Assembly (NCBI RefSeq): GCF_000149955.1
Contig: NC_030987.1
Span: 1,210,003-1,274,002, forward strand
Direction: 5' to 3'
DNA from: Fusarium oxysporum f. sp. lycopersici 4287
Taxonomy: Eukaryota > Ascomycota > Sordariomycetes > Hypocreales > Nectriaceae
DNA length: 64,000 bases
Shown: piece by piece, positions 23,501 to 36,064 of the stretch
How positions within the stretch are numbered: the first letter of the stretch is position 1
Layout: each line of letters starts with the position of its first letter
Translations under genes and position numbers: made by a program
The notes under the pieces: model-generated
The model's input: only the letters and a program-made list of their open reading frames with translations
What the model was told of the DNA's origin: nothing
The model's database searches: none

Positions 23501-25936
23501 TTAATCGGCGGCGGGTGTGGCGGGAGCGGCGGCAGGTGAAGAGGTGCCTCCCTCGCCCTTGAGGCCTCCTCGACCACGTCCACCCCGTCCACGATCTCCG
23601 CCACGACCGCGACCACCTCGTCCACCGCGTCGGTTAGATTCGGAGTCACTGGCTCCTCCAGCGCTGCGATATCCACTGGTGTTGGTGGCACCGCCGCGTC
23701 CGCTGGCACCCCAGTTACCAGCACCACCTCGGTTGGCATATGTCTTGCCCTCGCGATGTTGGAAAATCTTGACCAGAGGCTTGGATCGGTCCTCCTGGGT
23801 TCTAGTCTTGACATCCTCAGGAAGTCTGGCCAAAGCAGCATCACGGTCCTCTGCTGTCTTGAACTGAACAACCTTGTTTGAATTACCCCACTTGTCAACC
23901 TTGAGAATCTTGTTCTTGTCCTCCTCGCTGAACAGTTCTCGGCACTGATCCTCGGTGTTAACATTCATAATGAAAAGACCGATGATGTCCGAGGCAGGTG
24001 TCTTAGGAGCGGGAGAAGGAACACGTTCAGGGTGCGCTGAACCGTTAGCTGGAGCGGAAGCCGGAGCTGTGGCCTTCTCGGTGTCTTTGCTGGGGGGAGC
24101 GGGAGCAGGACTGCTCGAGCTTGGGGCAGGTTGGGGAGTCGCTGGCTTGGGTGGGCCGGTCAGAGGAGTTGCGACAGCTGGCTTAGCAGCCTGGACTGTT
24201 GAAGGCTGTCGGCTGGTAGGAGGGGGGACGCTGGACTGGGTCGAGGGAGGGGCAGGTGAAGGAATACCGGCTGGGCCAGCTGTGGTGGGAGGAATGCCGG
24301 GCTGCTGCTTGGCGCCACGGTGAGAGAAGTTGAAGCCTTGAGCACGCATCTCAGTACCAATACGGCCATCCTGAATCTCGAGAACCAGGTAGCCAAAAGC
24401 CGCATCAGCAAGGTTAAAGTTCCACATATTCTTGAAGGCACTCTCGTCGACTTGTCCGAGGGAAGCCTGGCCAGCAGCCGGGCCACCAAAGGGGTTGCCA
24501 CCGGCAGCAGTGGTTGGCATCTTCTCGACGATTTGCAGGGCATTCTTCAGAAGGTTCTGTTGGGCCTCATTCTGCTGGATAGCAGGTTCCACCTCACTCT
24601 TGACAGTCTCCCAAACGTCGTTGAAAGAAGCCTTGGAGGCAGCAAGCTTGCCACGGTAATGGTCGAGAGTAGGGTTGACGCTGAACTCATTGTAAGAACT
24701 ACCATATCGGAAGTGGAGTCCGGCAGAGATAGAGAAGTCGGCCTTAAGGGTCACTGAGAGCTGGTTCAAGATGCCCTCACGAGCAGGAGACGCATGTGTG
24801 ATAAAGATGCGGGTTTCGGTAGGATCGTAAACTCGGTGCGCCGTGTCGACAAGCTCACCCATTTGCAGGAGAGTTGTCCACATAGTACCCTGACCCCCAG
24901 CAATGGTAGTGCGGCCTTCGCCATTATCAAAAAGCTTATGCATGACAACAGCACCACCGAGACCAAGTAGTCGCAACTTGACACCGCCAACCTCCAGTAG
25001 CATTGATCGAGCCTCGTCGATGATGTGCAGGTTAGGGACCTTGTACTCGCCGGTTCGGAACTTCTCTAGTACTCGGACATCTTCGCAAGCACCCCAGACG
25101 GTATAGACGGGAACATCAAGCTTGACCTCACCGCTGATAAGGAGAGGCAGCTCCGAGAGAGGAAGCTCATTTGGCGGGAATCGGGACTTTACGGGGCCTG
25201 GTCCTCCTTGTTGAATAGCCTTCTTTACAGGCTCGGAAATCAAGGGCGAATACTGCGCAACATGCTTAAGAGTCTTCTCGGCGATTCGTTCCAGGGAAGT
25301 GTCGTCGTAGAAACCAAAATCACCGGTGTGGATGATATGGTCAGCTCGGGCTTGTTTCGCAAGATCATTGAGTGATCTCAGGTTTCCTATATGGTGTTCA
25401 GTGTTTATCCGACTGCTTCGCCCATAATTACCAACCTCGAACATCGGCAATACACAGAACTCTTAGGGGACCGGTTTGAAGGACGCGACCCTGGTTGGGC
25501 AAAAGTGGTGCAGCACCAGTGGGAGGAAGACCACCAGCACCATTCTGAAGGTAGCCTGGGCCCGGGTTATTGTATGCTCGCGGCTGTTGGGGATGTGTTA
25601 ACTAATGTTTTCTTCAAAGTGGCCGACTGCGCAGTCGGGGTAATCGCATTTTCGTGGAAGTGCATATGAACGTGGAGTTGCGGATCTCGAAGTTGAGGCC
25701 ATCTAACGGGGCGCAACGGCGGGACAACACGCGAGCGGGGAGAAGGCGGGCTTGGGAGCAAGGCAACACGGAGAATGCGAGAAAGGCAGAAGTGGCCATG
25801 GGCCATCTGGCAAGGTGTTGCAAATAATGCGAAGCTTATGCTCGCTTGTGGAAAGCCGTGAACAGTGCGAGGGAGATGGGCAAATAGCGGATAATAGAAG
25901 GGGCCATGTCATGGGGAGAGCACTCACAGCAGCCAT
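23501..25936 (-). CDS. DUF2433 metallophosphoesterase-like protein with RRM-like and RGG C-terminus
   Basis: Fungal DUF2433 family, related to calcineurin-like phosphoesterases; function unknown to me. Exons 25936-25928 (ATG GCT GCT only), 25583-25436 and 25386-23501 give 680 aa, divisible by three. The phosphoesterase-like part spans about residues 40-330 with VLCIADVRGNLRSLNDL, IHTGDFGFYDD, VYTVWGACEDVRVL and IFITHASPAREG. Several positions that normally bind metal in this superfamily differ. A Pro/Ala-rich linker follows (about 400-505), then a beta-alpha-beta segment (GLFIMNVNTEDQC to KVVQFKTAEDRDAAL) resembling half an RRM, and an Arg-Gly-rich tail with RGGRGRGG repeats typical of RNA-binding proteins. 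The short first exon and its 344-bp intron are inferred: the in-frame region upstream of exon 2 has no other ATG. Confidence 0.83.
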
Positions 25937-28900
25937 TCTATCAATCAACTGATTCTATGCGCTCGAAGTCGGTCGAAGATTCGCGTGTTCGGATAATCGC
26001 GTGTACGGTGAGAAAGGATGCTCTGATAGTGAGATAGAGCTCCCAGAAGAGGATGAATGGGTATCAAAAGAGGTGACGATGTGGAATGGAAGACAGGGAG
26101 GCAATCACGGGGAGGTGGATTTTCGTAGCTGTAGCAAGGCTACCTCAGAGGTAGAGATAATTTCTAGGTGGCCCCAAGAATCGGGAGCCAAAGGCTTTAC
26201 CGTTTTCGGACTAGCCGCATCAGCTTCACCTCTGACGAGGTGCCTTGTCCGCCTGGAAGAGTTATTTGGGCCTAGACCAGGGGAAGCTCATTCAGTGGTG
26301 CTATCCAAACGGTTAATGGTCGGCAATCGTAGAGATGACCGTTTGAGATCAAGGTCTTGTCACCGTTTTGATTTGAAAGTTCCTTACCCTGCACAAACAA
26401 TACAATCTCAAGTGAATCTATATAGGTAAACAGAAATCCATGGTAACGAGAAATCCATCATAGTTTCTCTTCTGATTGCCTATATATATATATTTTTTTA
26501 AATCTTAATCTTGATTCCTCCTAAGTATCCAACTTTGTTTACCTGTTCCCGGATTGAAGCTTTCCACTCAATTCACTGGTTGCTTAGACCAAGGGTTTCA
26601 TGAAGACCAAGCACTTATTCTCCTGCTTATCTTAAGTAGGTGGCTTATATACTGAGCCACTCAAACAAGTCGATTCCTGATATTAAGCCTTTGTATTATA
26701 AGGATATGGAGCTCAATCTCCTTTGTCGAGTCCAATGGATAGTCCTGCCTGACAATCAGACTCAGTCACAAGCACCCACACCGGGGCTCACACAGAATAA
26801 CAATCCTGATTTACGTTTCCATTCCCTTTACCCGAAGGCTGAAACAGCGAGTGAGAGAAAAAACCATATTCCTTGTTTATGGCCAGAGGAATAGGTGAAG
26901 CGACAATGCGAGCTTACGGTTAGCGGTCGAATAGGCTCAGGGAGCAAGAAAACTTCAGATGCCAAACTGAGGTGCCAAAATCAACTAGTCTAAAGGCTTG
27001 CTAATATATACTAAACTTACCTCAGTCTTTTAATCACTTAGCATAGAGATTCTAAGCTTTCTTGCCTCTCATAGAACCGGTATCTCGTGGTAGGTAAGGG
27101 TGCCAGTTACACGAAACCACATTCTATCTATGTGTAGGTTTAAGACTATTATCCAGCAACTTTGTGGACAATCACATATAAAGATCATTAAGGAGGCCAG
27201 CCTAAGCAAGACATATTGCAAGTTATAAAAAGTTTGGTAATGAATGTCTTCAGTGCTTGGTATTCCTTTGATGCTCCCTTCAGATGAAGGAGATCTGTGA
27301 CGGTGCGGAGCGATGCCTACTGCCCGAGTCATCACAGCCCCCCCGGCATGCTTTGAGTAGGTACTCCGTATATCTCCCTTCTTGTTCGATCCGTAACAAG
27401 TTCAGCGGGGTAGACTTGCCCTTGGAGTAATGGTGTTGTTGGAGTTCCCAATGTAACTCTGTTTGCCTTGGATTTGACATGACTTGCAAATGGACCAATT
27501 CCCTACCGATGTTGTGAGATTATACAACAAAAACTCTGGAACCACTACGAGACAGGATAAACCATACGATAGAACATATCTATACGAACATACAAAAAGA
27601 AACATGGGGCTGGCCTTGGCTCTTGGGTATCATAGCTTTGTGCTGATCTGAGACAAGGATAACACCCACATGCGACCGATGATGCGGTCATCAAGCACTC
27701 TATCTAATACAGGAAACAAACAGCAAATGGACGATGAATTGCTCTACAGAAACGAAACAAGCTTCAAGAAGAGTATGTTAAAGTTACACAACCATCAGAT
27801 TATAGACCAAGGTAAAGTATTAGTCTTCAGCGAAGCGGAAAATTGTAGTAACGCAATTCTGTTCATGAGTATAAATGCTGATACTGTCCAGGCCCTTTGG
27901 ACATGTGTAATAAGTTCGCATTCTTAAACGACATACCTATTTTTTCTCTTATCGTAAGTCCATAATCATACTTGACTAAGGTTGGTATATAATAAGTAGT
28001 AAGATTCTTGTAAGGTCCTCAGTGATTGTTGCTATACATTTGACTACCTAATCGGCATTCCCCTCCCTTTCTTGCGCCTTTTGCCTATTTACTAGCTCAT
28101 TTACGTAGACTTGACATTTACAATACTGATGGGAACCTTTCGTTCAGGTTATTAGCATCTCATTCCTCTGCTATATGATCTTATTTGCTTGATCCTAACC
28201 CTAACAATGACATTTCCGGACAATGCAGAAGACATGAAGCCCAACGTGCATGTGCAGCCTGTTTCACTGATGGATAATTATAGCTCACGCTAGAGGCTCA
28301 TTACGTGAAGAGTGATCTAAACCAGGACTCAACTGTGTCATTTGGTATGTGTTGAATGAAATGTTGTTCGTGTTGTCTGGAGCATACAGCCATGCGCAAG
28401 AGACATTCCTCACGGGTCAAAACGACCGCGATTATTCGGCCTTGTTACCATGGCACCCCCTCAATGATATTAGCCGCTACGTTATGTGATATTCGCCATC
28501 CATCACAGCAAGTAGGTTGCCATGCGCATCGCAGACGTGACAAGACCGTCCTTTCGGACATGAGAAGCCCTTTATTAACCTGGCCAAGAAGAAAATGAGC
28601 TTGACTGTCGGGTTCATTCTGGGCAAGCAAGGATGGACCCTTTTTCAGGGCTCTTTACTCCTGGTTTTGATTCGAGGGATTGAAGGGACATTGACCAGCC
28701 CAGCACAGACGTTCAGCGAGTTAGAAACTCAAAGCAAGGCTTCATGGCCGCATCCATAATGACTAGGCAACTTGGGTACCTGACACATGATTTATCAATC
28801 ATGCACAACTATCTGATTTGCACAGATATCTGACAGAAAACCATGTTGTATGTTTATTCTTAGTATATCTTCAAGATATTTTCCGCCCAGAGTTATAGTG

Positions 28901-29584
28901 TCCATGAATAGATGTCCAACTCTGATCCAGCCTCTCACATGGGCCTGCGGCACTGAACCACCCCGACGGGCGCCAACTTTAGTGCAAGATAGCGCTGTGA
29001 TACAGTGGAACAGCGCCTGATGACCCGCTGTAAGCGCCTCCACCACGTGACCTACCTTGACACGTCTCATGCCCCGGTCTAAGTACCGTCACCCTTTGAT
29101 TGCATGTACCTACCCTTACCAGGGCTACCCAACTTGTATCTCGCCTTGGGCCTTGGACGAACCTCTTCTTTCTGTCTCCCTTGATTTGGGTCTTTGTCTA
29201 TTTCAAAAAAACAGCCACAGCCTCCTACCAGTTCCTCTACGATCACATCACCCGAAACGATTCAAATAGACGATATCACCCCCACCAAGATACGATACGG
29301 GACACTAGGAACCCTTGACGGACGACATACAGATCAGCGGCTCGTCCTCACATTCTCCCCATGCGACAACAGACTTGACGAGAACGCCGTCCCAGGAGGT
29401 GACCAAACCTCTCATCCTTTCGAGCCACAGACGTACCATTTCTTTGCGCCGCTAGTACCGTGGTGCACTAAGGCCCATGATAACGTAGATTCGACATTCA
29501 ACATCGTTTTAATAGACAAGCCGGGATACCGCACACAGGCAATCGTGGGCGTGCAAGCCTCCGTTGAGGCCCACCCAGCCGTCG
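25937..29584. promoter_or_regulatory. Long gene-free region between DUF2433 gene and zds1
   Basis: 3.6 kb, the longest gene-free stretch. The right end (about 29050-29584) is the probable zds1 promoter and leader. The middle is AT-rich with many short non-overlapping ORFs of no recognisable family. It contains an AT run at 26481-26500, a TACTCCGTA motif at 27362-27370 and two telomere-like CCCTAA units at 28194-28205. I see no transposase, terminal repeats or tRNA. Confidence 0.4.
26481..26500. repeat. AT dinucleotide / T-run simple sequence
   Basis: A short (TA)n tract followed directly by seven T residues in AT-rich intergenic DNA. Simple low-complexity sequence. Confidence 0.8.
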
Positions 29585-32482
29585 ATGATGGTACGTCAAT
29601 ATTTACATTCACCGAATGCTTATTTCTCTATATGAAACACGCAGTTATTGGCAGTTGGTGTAATTGCGCTCTTTTGTTTATTTCGTCACTGCTTTCTCAG
29701 GTTGTCGCCACCCATGCTGATCCTAGTTTGTTGTCTGTATAGACATCATCTCGACCCCGCGGCGATGTTGGCGGCAGTTTTGCCAGCAGACGCGGCCATT
29801 CCAGTCAACTTTCGATTTCTGATCCAAGCCATCATGTCACCGAGGCTATTGGTACTCTGTATGGCGATGAGGACGATTCAGGATCAGAAGGTGGTCGACC
29901 GTTGAGTGTAAATCGTCCACTGAGCTTCATAGGCGGTCCGACACCTTACCAAGAATCGCTCCCTCGACCACCTTCAGATGATCGATTTCTGTCTGTAGAC
30001 ACACGAAGAGGACTTAAGCGAACCGATTCCGAATCGTCCGCCGGCGAGACATCACCTGTTAATGGCGACCCGACCAAACGCCCTCAACCACTTTCACAAG
30101 GCCAGCGAAGTAACTCATTCGAACAAGGACCAAAATCGCCGTTATCTCCCACGCTTTCACTTCGCGATGTTCAAGCCGACTCTCAATTTTCTCTCACGAA
30201 CATTGATAATCCGAATGACATCGCTCAGGAGTTGAGTAATTTACAGGCCCTCAGGCGGCTGTCGATGGATGTTGGAAACAACAAGGATCCAGATATGCCA
30301 CCCATGTCTTTGATGGCTATGCCGACTATAGCACCAAGCGGTGACGATGATGAGAACGACCCTTCAAGACTACTCTGGGTTCCTGCTAGGGTGCATCCAG
30401 AGTTGGCCCCCGGCGAGTTCAAGTCGTTTCTTGAAAACAGGGTTCATTCGATAAGACGAAGATCTGGAGACTCTTTTCTATCTGCCGATACCGATACCAG
30501 TGAAGGCGACTCGGGAGCTGGGGGCCTAAGAAGAAAAAAGTCCATGCTGTCACGACAAATAGACAATTCAGGAGAAGGCGGTACTCTCGGTTATGTCGAT
30601 GGTGCTGAGCGATTAGATCGAAAACGCTCACGGGGCCACAGCCATGAACTCAGCCTGGAAGAACTCGTCAAAGATCCCACGAAAGCCGTGCAGAAATTTG
30701 CTCAAGAATCTCAAGTGGCACCCTCTGGGCCTGAGAGTAATGCAGACGATATGCCAATTTTGCCTGCTGCCCCAGGTATGGGACTGCGGAGGTCAACTCG
30801 AACAACATATCGCAAGGGCGGTAGTCTACGGACTGGACCCCTGGCTCGACGGTCTGGACATAGACAACAGCCTAGTGAGGATTCGAATTTCGCTCCTCTG
30901 GAAGCACCACCCGGTCACGGTCTTACACGAGTCCAGTCGGAGCCTGTAGCAGACAACTACTCACAACAAAATCGCACAGTCAAACGATCACATAAGTTCT
31001 CCCAGGAGTCCGTGGAAGATTTCGATTCATATGATGAAACAAGGCAAGGGACCAACAATAGCGAGCTCAAACGTGCAGAGACATTTCAAGACCAGTTACC
31101 CATCCGATCTTCACCGAGTCTTCCAACGATTGAGACCTCAACTTATCAAGACGCTCACGATCAGCATGAACAGAAGTTTCCAAAACGGTCATCATCCCAA
31201 AACGCAAAGACTCACCCTGTTTCTCAGAGAATGTCGGAACCTGAACCCGTGATAGAGGAAGAACCTAGCCGCTCAAGTCGACGAAGCATTGGCAGACAAC
31301 CTGCGTCTCAGCCTGCACAACAGCAACATACCTCCCGATCATCATATCCCCAAAGCCAATCCTTGAACGATAATCTTGCGGCAAACCCTTCACTACTTCC
31401 TGGAAGCGGCTCATCGCGAACTGATAGCCTCACTTTCATACCAACACTGAACCAGGATGAGCGAAAATCCGAAAAGAAATCGAAGAAGGATCGGGATGAC
31501 GATTCAAGCTCGACCAAGTCTTCCGGAAGCGCCTGGAAATGGTTCAAGAGTACAAGCGACGACAAAGAAAAGAAGAAAGAAGAGAGTAAGAAGTCCAAGA
31601 CCAAATCACTCGGCGAAAGAGTTCAAGACAATGTACGATTGGATGTTATTCAAACATCGATTGATAAAAATACACCCAAGGGCCGTGAGAGTCTGGTCCT
31701 TGACCGTGACAATGTGGAAAGCAAGTTGCAGGAAGAACGAAAGAAGGAGAGCCACCGCAAGAGTGATTCCAAGAGGGACAAGGATGGTAGTATCTTCTCG
31801 TCCATCTTTGGTGGAAGTAAGAAGAAGGAAGAGAAAGAGCGAAATGCGAAGAAGACACAACACCTCAAGGTTCCCGAGGAGCCAGTATATAAGCCCCTAG
31901 TCCCAGATGTGGATTACCACTGGACAAGATTTCCTCTTCTCGAGGAGAGAGCGATATATCGAATGGCTCATATCAAGTTGGCCAACCCCCGTCGACCCTT
32001 GCTCAGCCAAGTTCTACTGAGCAATTTCATGTACAGTTACCTGGCTATAGTTCAAGCGATGCATCCCCAGATGAACGTGCCCATTTCGCCACAACAGAAA
32101 CGCTTGGAGGAGGAAGCTCGACGAAAGCAACAAGAGCAGGAATACCTGGCTCAACAGCAAATGCAGGAGGAGCAAGATGCCCAAGAAGCCATGGATCAAT
32201 ACGACTTCGATTATCACCGGGTAAGTGATACCCAGACAATTATGTAAACGATCTTACTAATTTCAACCACAGGCCGCGGTACAATATGGCGAGTCTGGTA
32301 ACGGAGAGGTTGATTATGTTGACGATGCTCAGATTTATGAGGATGAGCATGGCACAGATCACCACCAAGACTATGGCTACGACGATCCAGAAGGGTACGG
32401 ACCGGGATCCAAGGAATACTACCACCAGTACCATGATAATGGGAACGATCGTCGGCAGGATGGGCGAGAGGATATGTGGTAA
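29585..32482 (+). CDS. Zds1/Zds2-like PP2A regulator
   Basis: Homolog of yeast Zds1, which binds the PP2A-Cdc55 phosphatase and controls its location in polarity and mitosis (family knowledge). Exons 29585-29590, 29743-32220 and 32273-32482 give 897 aa. Coding exon 1 is just two Met codons before a GTACGT donor; this is the only in-frame ATG that joins phase 0 to the conserved start SRRGHSSQLSISDPSHHVTEA. Other features: NPNDIAQELSNLQALRRLSMD, a long disordered Ser/Arg-rich middle, a Lys/Asp/Ser-rich stretch near 520-670 (GSAWKWFKS, IFSSIFGGSKKK), and the diagnostic Zds C-terminal domain: YHWTRFPLLEERAIYRMAH and LANPRRPLLSQVLLSNFMYSYL. The tail is Asp/Tyr/His-rich and ends in DGREDMW. Confidence 0.87.
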
Positions 32483-35400
32483 CAGCCCGAGTAGTTGTGC
32501 AAAGCTCATTCGCAGAGTTGATCATTATATATGTTAATGTTTTTATCATCACCGACTATCATTAGCTGCCGGGGCAAGTGCCTCAGACAGCGTGCAGCGT
32601 TTTCAATCAGCCCTAGCATATGGCGGAGTTCCGGAAGACGAGCGCACGAGGGCGTAACAGGCTTGCAAATATACACTTCCAATTTCCTTTTCTCCTTTGT
32701 GAAAGAAGAATGGCCACGAGACTGGCGTGGAGACAATCTTGTGTGAGCCTTCCTTGGTCTTCCTGTTTTTCCCTGCGCTGTCAGTCTTTGCAATAATGTT
32801 TGGTGGAGTTATTTGTTGTTGGAGCACTGGGATGAGCGTTTATCTTTGAAGAAGCGACGGACTGTCTGGCATGGGAGGAGAAAATAGCTCGTTTTCTTTG
32901 GGGGACTAATACTCAAGGTGCTGGGCACATATGTCTTGAACTGCTGTTGATAGTGTCGTCAACAACGATCAGGAACAGCATGAGATATGAAGCTGTAGGA
33001 TATGATCTAATAGAGATAGAACTGCTAGTATATGATGTTGGAAGAGTCCTTAAGCATGGTTAAATGTAATGCGAAGCAGTTCGTCCTGTCAACTATGCGC
33101 GTCTTATTGTTTAATGATATTTTACATCGGGTTTGACACGAGAAAGACTTGTACGTAGTCTTCACGGCTAACATCCTTCTCAAGTTCCTGCGAGCGTGAA
33201 GTACTTCCGTTACTGCCCCGAAGCACCAACTCCAAGCGTGCCTCGTCGACGACCAACCTGATTGATACGGGCATGTTCTGTGTTTAAGGGCTCTTTACAC
33301 GTCCACCGACACTTCCCGGAGCTTCTGGAGTTCTCGAGCGCAGAGCTAACATTATCAATTACCTAAAACTGACAGCCTAAGCATTGCCAGAGGGTGGCGC
33401 GAGGAGAGAACCCCCATGTGAATAATCACGAGAATACCATGTGATAGTTAAACAGAGGAGGTCAGAGGAATCGTACGGCTGTTGTGCCAACTGTAACCAT
33501 AGCCGCCAATAAAATATGTTTGATGAAATAGGCCATCCCTCGATGTTGGTGGTGAACTGTGGGTAATCGGCTAAAGTCGTCTCAACTAATCAGTGATACT
33601 ACAGTTGGAGTGTAGATACCTTGGGTGAGGTATAGAGCCCAGTTCAGTTTCCCACTGAGGTCCCTTTGACGTAGACTGTAGTCTGATGTTCCCAGGGCAT
33701 CTGAACTTATCACCATCCGTTCCGAGGGAGCCTTACAATAGCAGAGAGGGGCGCACTTGCGGTTGACGGTATTATTTTTATAATGATCAGGACGTCGGTA
33801 AAGGGTGTACATCATTTGCCTTTGCTTTTACATCCGGTCTTAGTAGGCCAGAGTTACCAGTTGAAGAAGTATTCAACGGGAGGATCGAGGCTGAAAGATG
33901 ACGAAAGCAAGCCTACGGGAACACCGTAGTTACAGTAGCGTATCTGATGCATGAGTATATCAGTTAGAGATATCAGAATCAATGTCTCATGGCTCTTGCC
34001 TGCAAGTAGGAGGTAGCTAACTGTGTTGTTCTCCATCTTGGTAATTCCAACGAAGGTTAACCTTACAGAGAGATACCAGCAGCAAAACGAGTAATAGATG
34101 ACAGATGGAACAACGCGGGATACCCCAGAACTGGCGAAATGCTAGCATAACAGACTTATTCAGACGGCGCTGCTGTTGGACATTTCCAGATGTGAAGTTG
34201 TGGGAGAAATGAGGCCTTCTGTCAAAGCCTCGAAACTTTGAGTTGTAAAGTAAGGTTCCTAGAGGGGTATAGGTAACATGTAGGTAGCTTACATAGAACT
34301 AGAACCTATCTATTCGATCGTTCTTGTGCAAAGCTTGATACTAACTTGGACGTCTCGATGTCATTGTATGGCACGCTAACTACAGACTATAGAATAAAAG
34401 ACAAATCATGAAAGCACCATAAGATAAAAATTGGCACATTGTTATATGTTCAAGTGCTGAACAAACTTCATGATATGAAACTAGTAGCTTGCCAATGAAT
34501 TCATTTACAGAGTGATACCCGTTTATTGATCATGATGAGTGGGTAAAGAAGCCAGGAGGATTATAATAACCCTAGCCGTTGCTAACATTGCGAACCATGC
34601 CATTACTGGTCAGAAGTCAAATCAGAATGGTCCCTAAATATGATCAGCTACGCGCTTACAGGTAACCATCTGCAGCGGTGATAAGGGGATGGCGCTTATA
34701 TGAGCTCCACAAAGCGAAGAGATGACAGCTTCAACTATCTGTCTACGTAGTACACTGACAAATGCCTCGTAATCGAACCTGAGTTCTGTTCTTGTTTATG
34801 AGCCAACACCCAATATACAACTTGATCTTCCTGTATTGAGGCCCGGGGTGAATTCAAGGCACCTTCTTCTGTCCTGATCTTGCTATTGGTCCGGTAGTCA
34901 AACTGATGATTTCCTAAACCGGCCAGTTGAAGAAACAAGGGTTGTCAGAATGCCGGTGGGAGAAGTATCGCGCTCTGAGTCAGTAAGTCCATATCGTGTA
35001 GTAATAAACTCAAACCGTCTGAGAGTTTACGACATGTGGTCGAAGTTTATTTTACAACGCTCCACCGTTGTGGCTCCCAGCCAAAAACGGCCCAACAGGC
35101 ACTACCTTGGCATCTGCATTACCTGTCATACGATATGGTGTTGTCTGCTCCGTACACGGAGACAAGTTATCAACACCAGGAATAATAGGTAGCGACGAGG
35201 GTCAAATGAACGGTTGTGGGTTCGTTGTTGTTCCTCCAGTCCCAACATTTTTGCTCCTTACTCCTTACTCCTTGGCGGCAAATGGCGTTGGTGGAGGCAA
35301 AACTGTTCCAAGAATTCGTCATGAGCGTCCTCACTTTTTCGTTCAGCTGGAAAAAGCAAGTCTAGAAAAGCATAAAGAATTCGATCTATTTCCAAGGAGA

Positions 35401-35755
35401 GGCATTTTGGCATGTTAAGGAATGTTGCATTGCGCGTTGATATAATAAAGTTGCGGCTTGTAGACTATCGGCCGAGTCTAACGAACGGCACGGCTGGGTA
35501 ATATTGTACATCCTGTGAATGACCAGGTGAAAAGAAGAAGAAAAGGAAAGTCTCATTGCCCGTAAATGAAGAAACACCCTTTCCAATTGCAGAAGGTGCT
35601 CACGAAGTAAAGCCGCCTGCAGTGGCAGTGACAGATAGACAATCTCTTTTTCGGGTGTAGGTAAGATCGGACCATGGTCCAAGCTCAAATCCTGATGGCT
35701 TGGCTGTAAGGGGTAGCGAGAAGACGACATCACTGATGGAGCCTTGGCGTTAAGT
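32483..35755. other. Long gene-free region downstream of zds1
   Basis: 3.3 kb between the converging zds1 (+) and the 102-aa orphan (-). Small ORFs (such as 35068-35418, +) have no family resemblance. An inverted repeat CTCCGT-AC-ACGGAG lies at 35148-35161. No RNA gene or mobile element can be supported. Confidence 0.4.
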
Positions 35756-36064
35756 TCATTCTAGTACTGCTGCCGGTGTTGATGTGCTGTCTCGGCGTAG
35801 CTTGTTGTTGAGTCCGTTGAACAGACGGCCTATTGACTCCTTTCGTCCTCTTCGGGGAACTCTTTCTGTGACAAGCGAGTCGACGCGGTCCATGGCATCA
35901 ATGAAGATGTGGAAGTCAACATCATCTTCGTAGCTGAGGTTCTCATCGCGTAGAGACATGTACTCCAACTCGTGATGGCTTAGAGTACTCTCATTTGATG
36001 CGGTTGATGAGGTTCTTCTCGATTTGATAGGGCTGCTGGCTGCACTGTTGGTCGGACTGGACAT
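35756..36064 (-). CDS. Hypothetical small protein, 102 aa
   Basis: Single-exon ORF whose ATG at 36064 has a good context. I do not recognise a family. The N-terminal third is Ser/Thr-rich (SSPIKSRRTSSTASNES, possible phosphosites), the middle is acidic with YEDDVDFHIFIDAMDRVDSLV, apparently an amphipathic helix, and the C-terminal third is basic (RVPRRGRKESIGRLF, NNKLRRDS). No signal peptide or membrane segment. The order Ser-rich / acidic helix / basic tail and codon use like the neighbouring genes argue for a real gene. An adapter or regulatory peptide is possible but unsupported. Confidence 0.62.
   Translation of the reverse strand: MSSPTNSAASSPIKSRRTSSTASNESTLSHHELEYMSLRDENLSYEDDVDFHIFIDAMDRVDSLVTERVPRRGRKESIGRLFNGLNNKLRRDSTSTPAAVLE

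Noticed and set aside
28194..28205. CCTAACCCTAAC telomere-like sequence
   Set aside because: Only two units; too short for a telomere remnant, and single telo-boxes are common by chance and in promoters.
29194..29742. 182-codon open frame upstream of zds1
   Set aside because: It has no ATG in frame at its start, its end is out of phase with the zds1 exon, and it is better explained as leader plus intron sequence.
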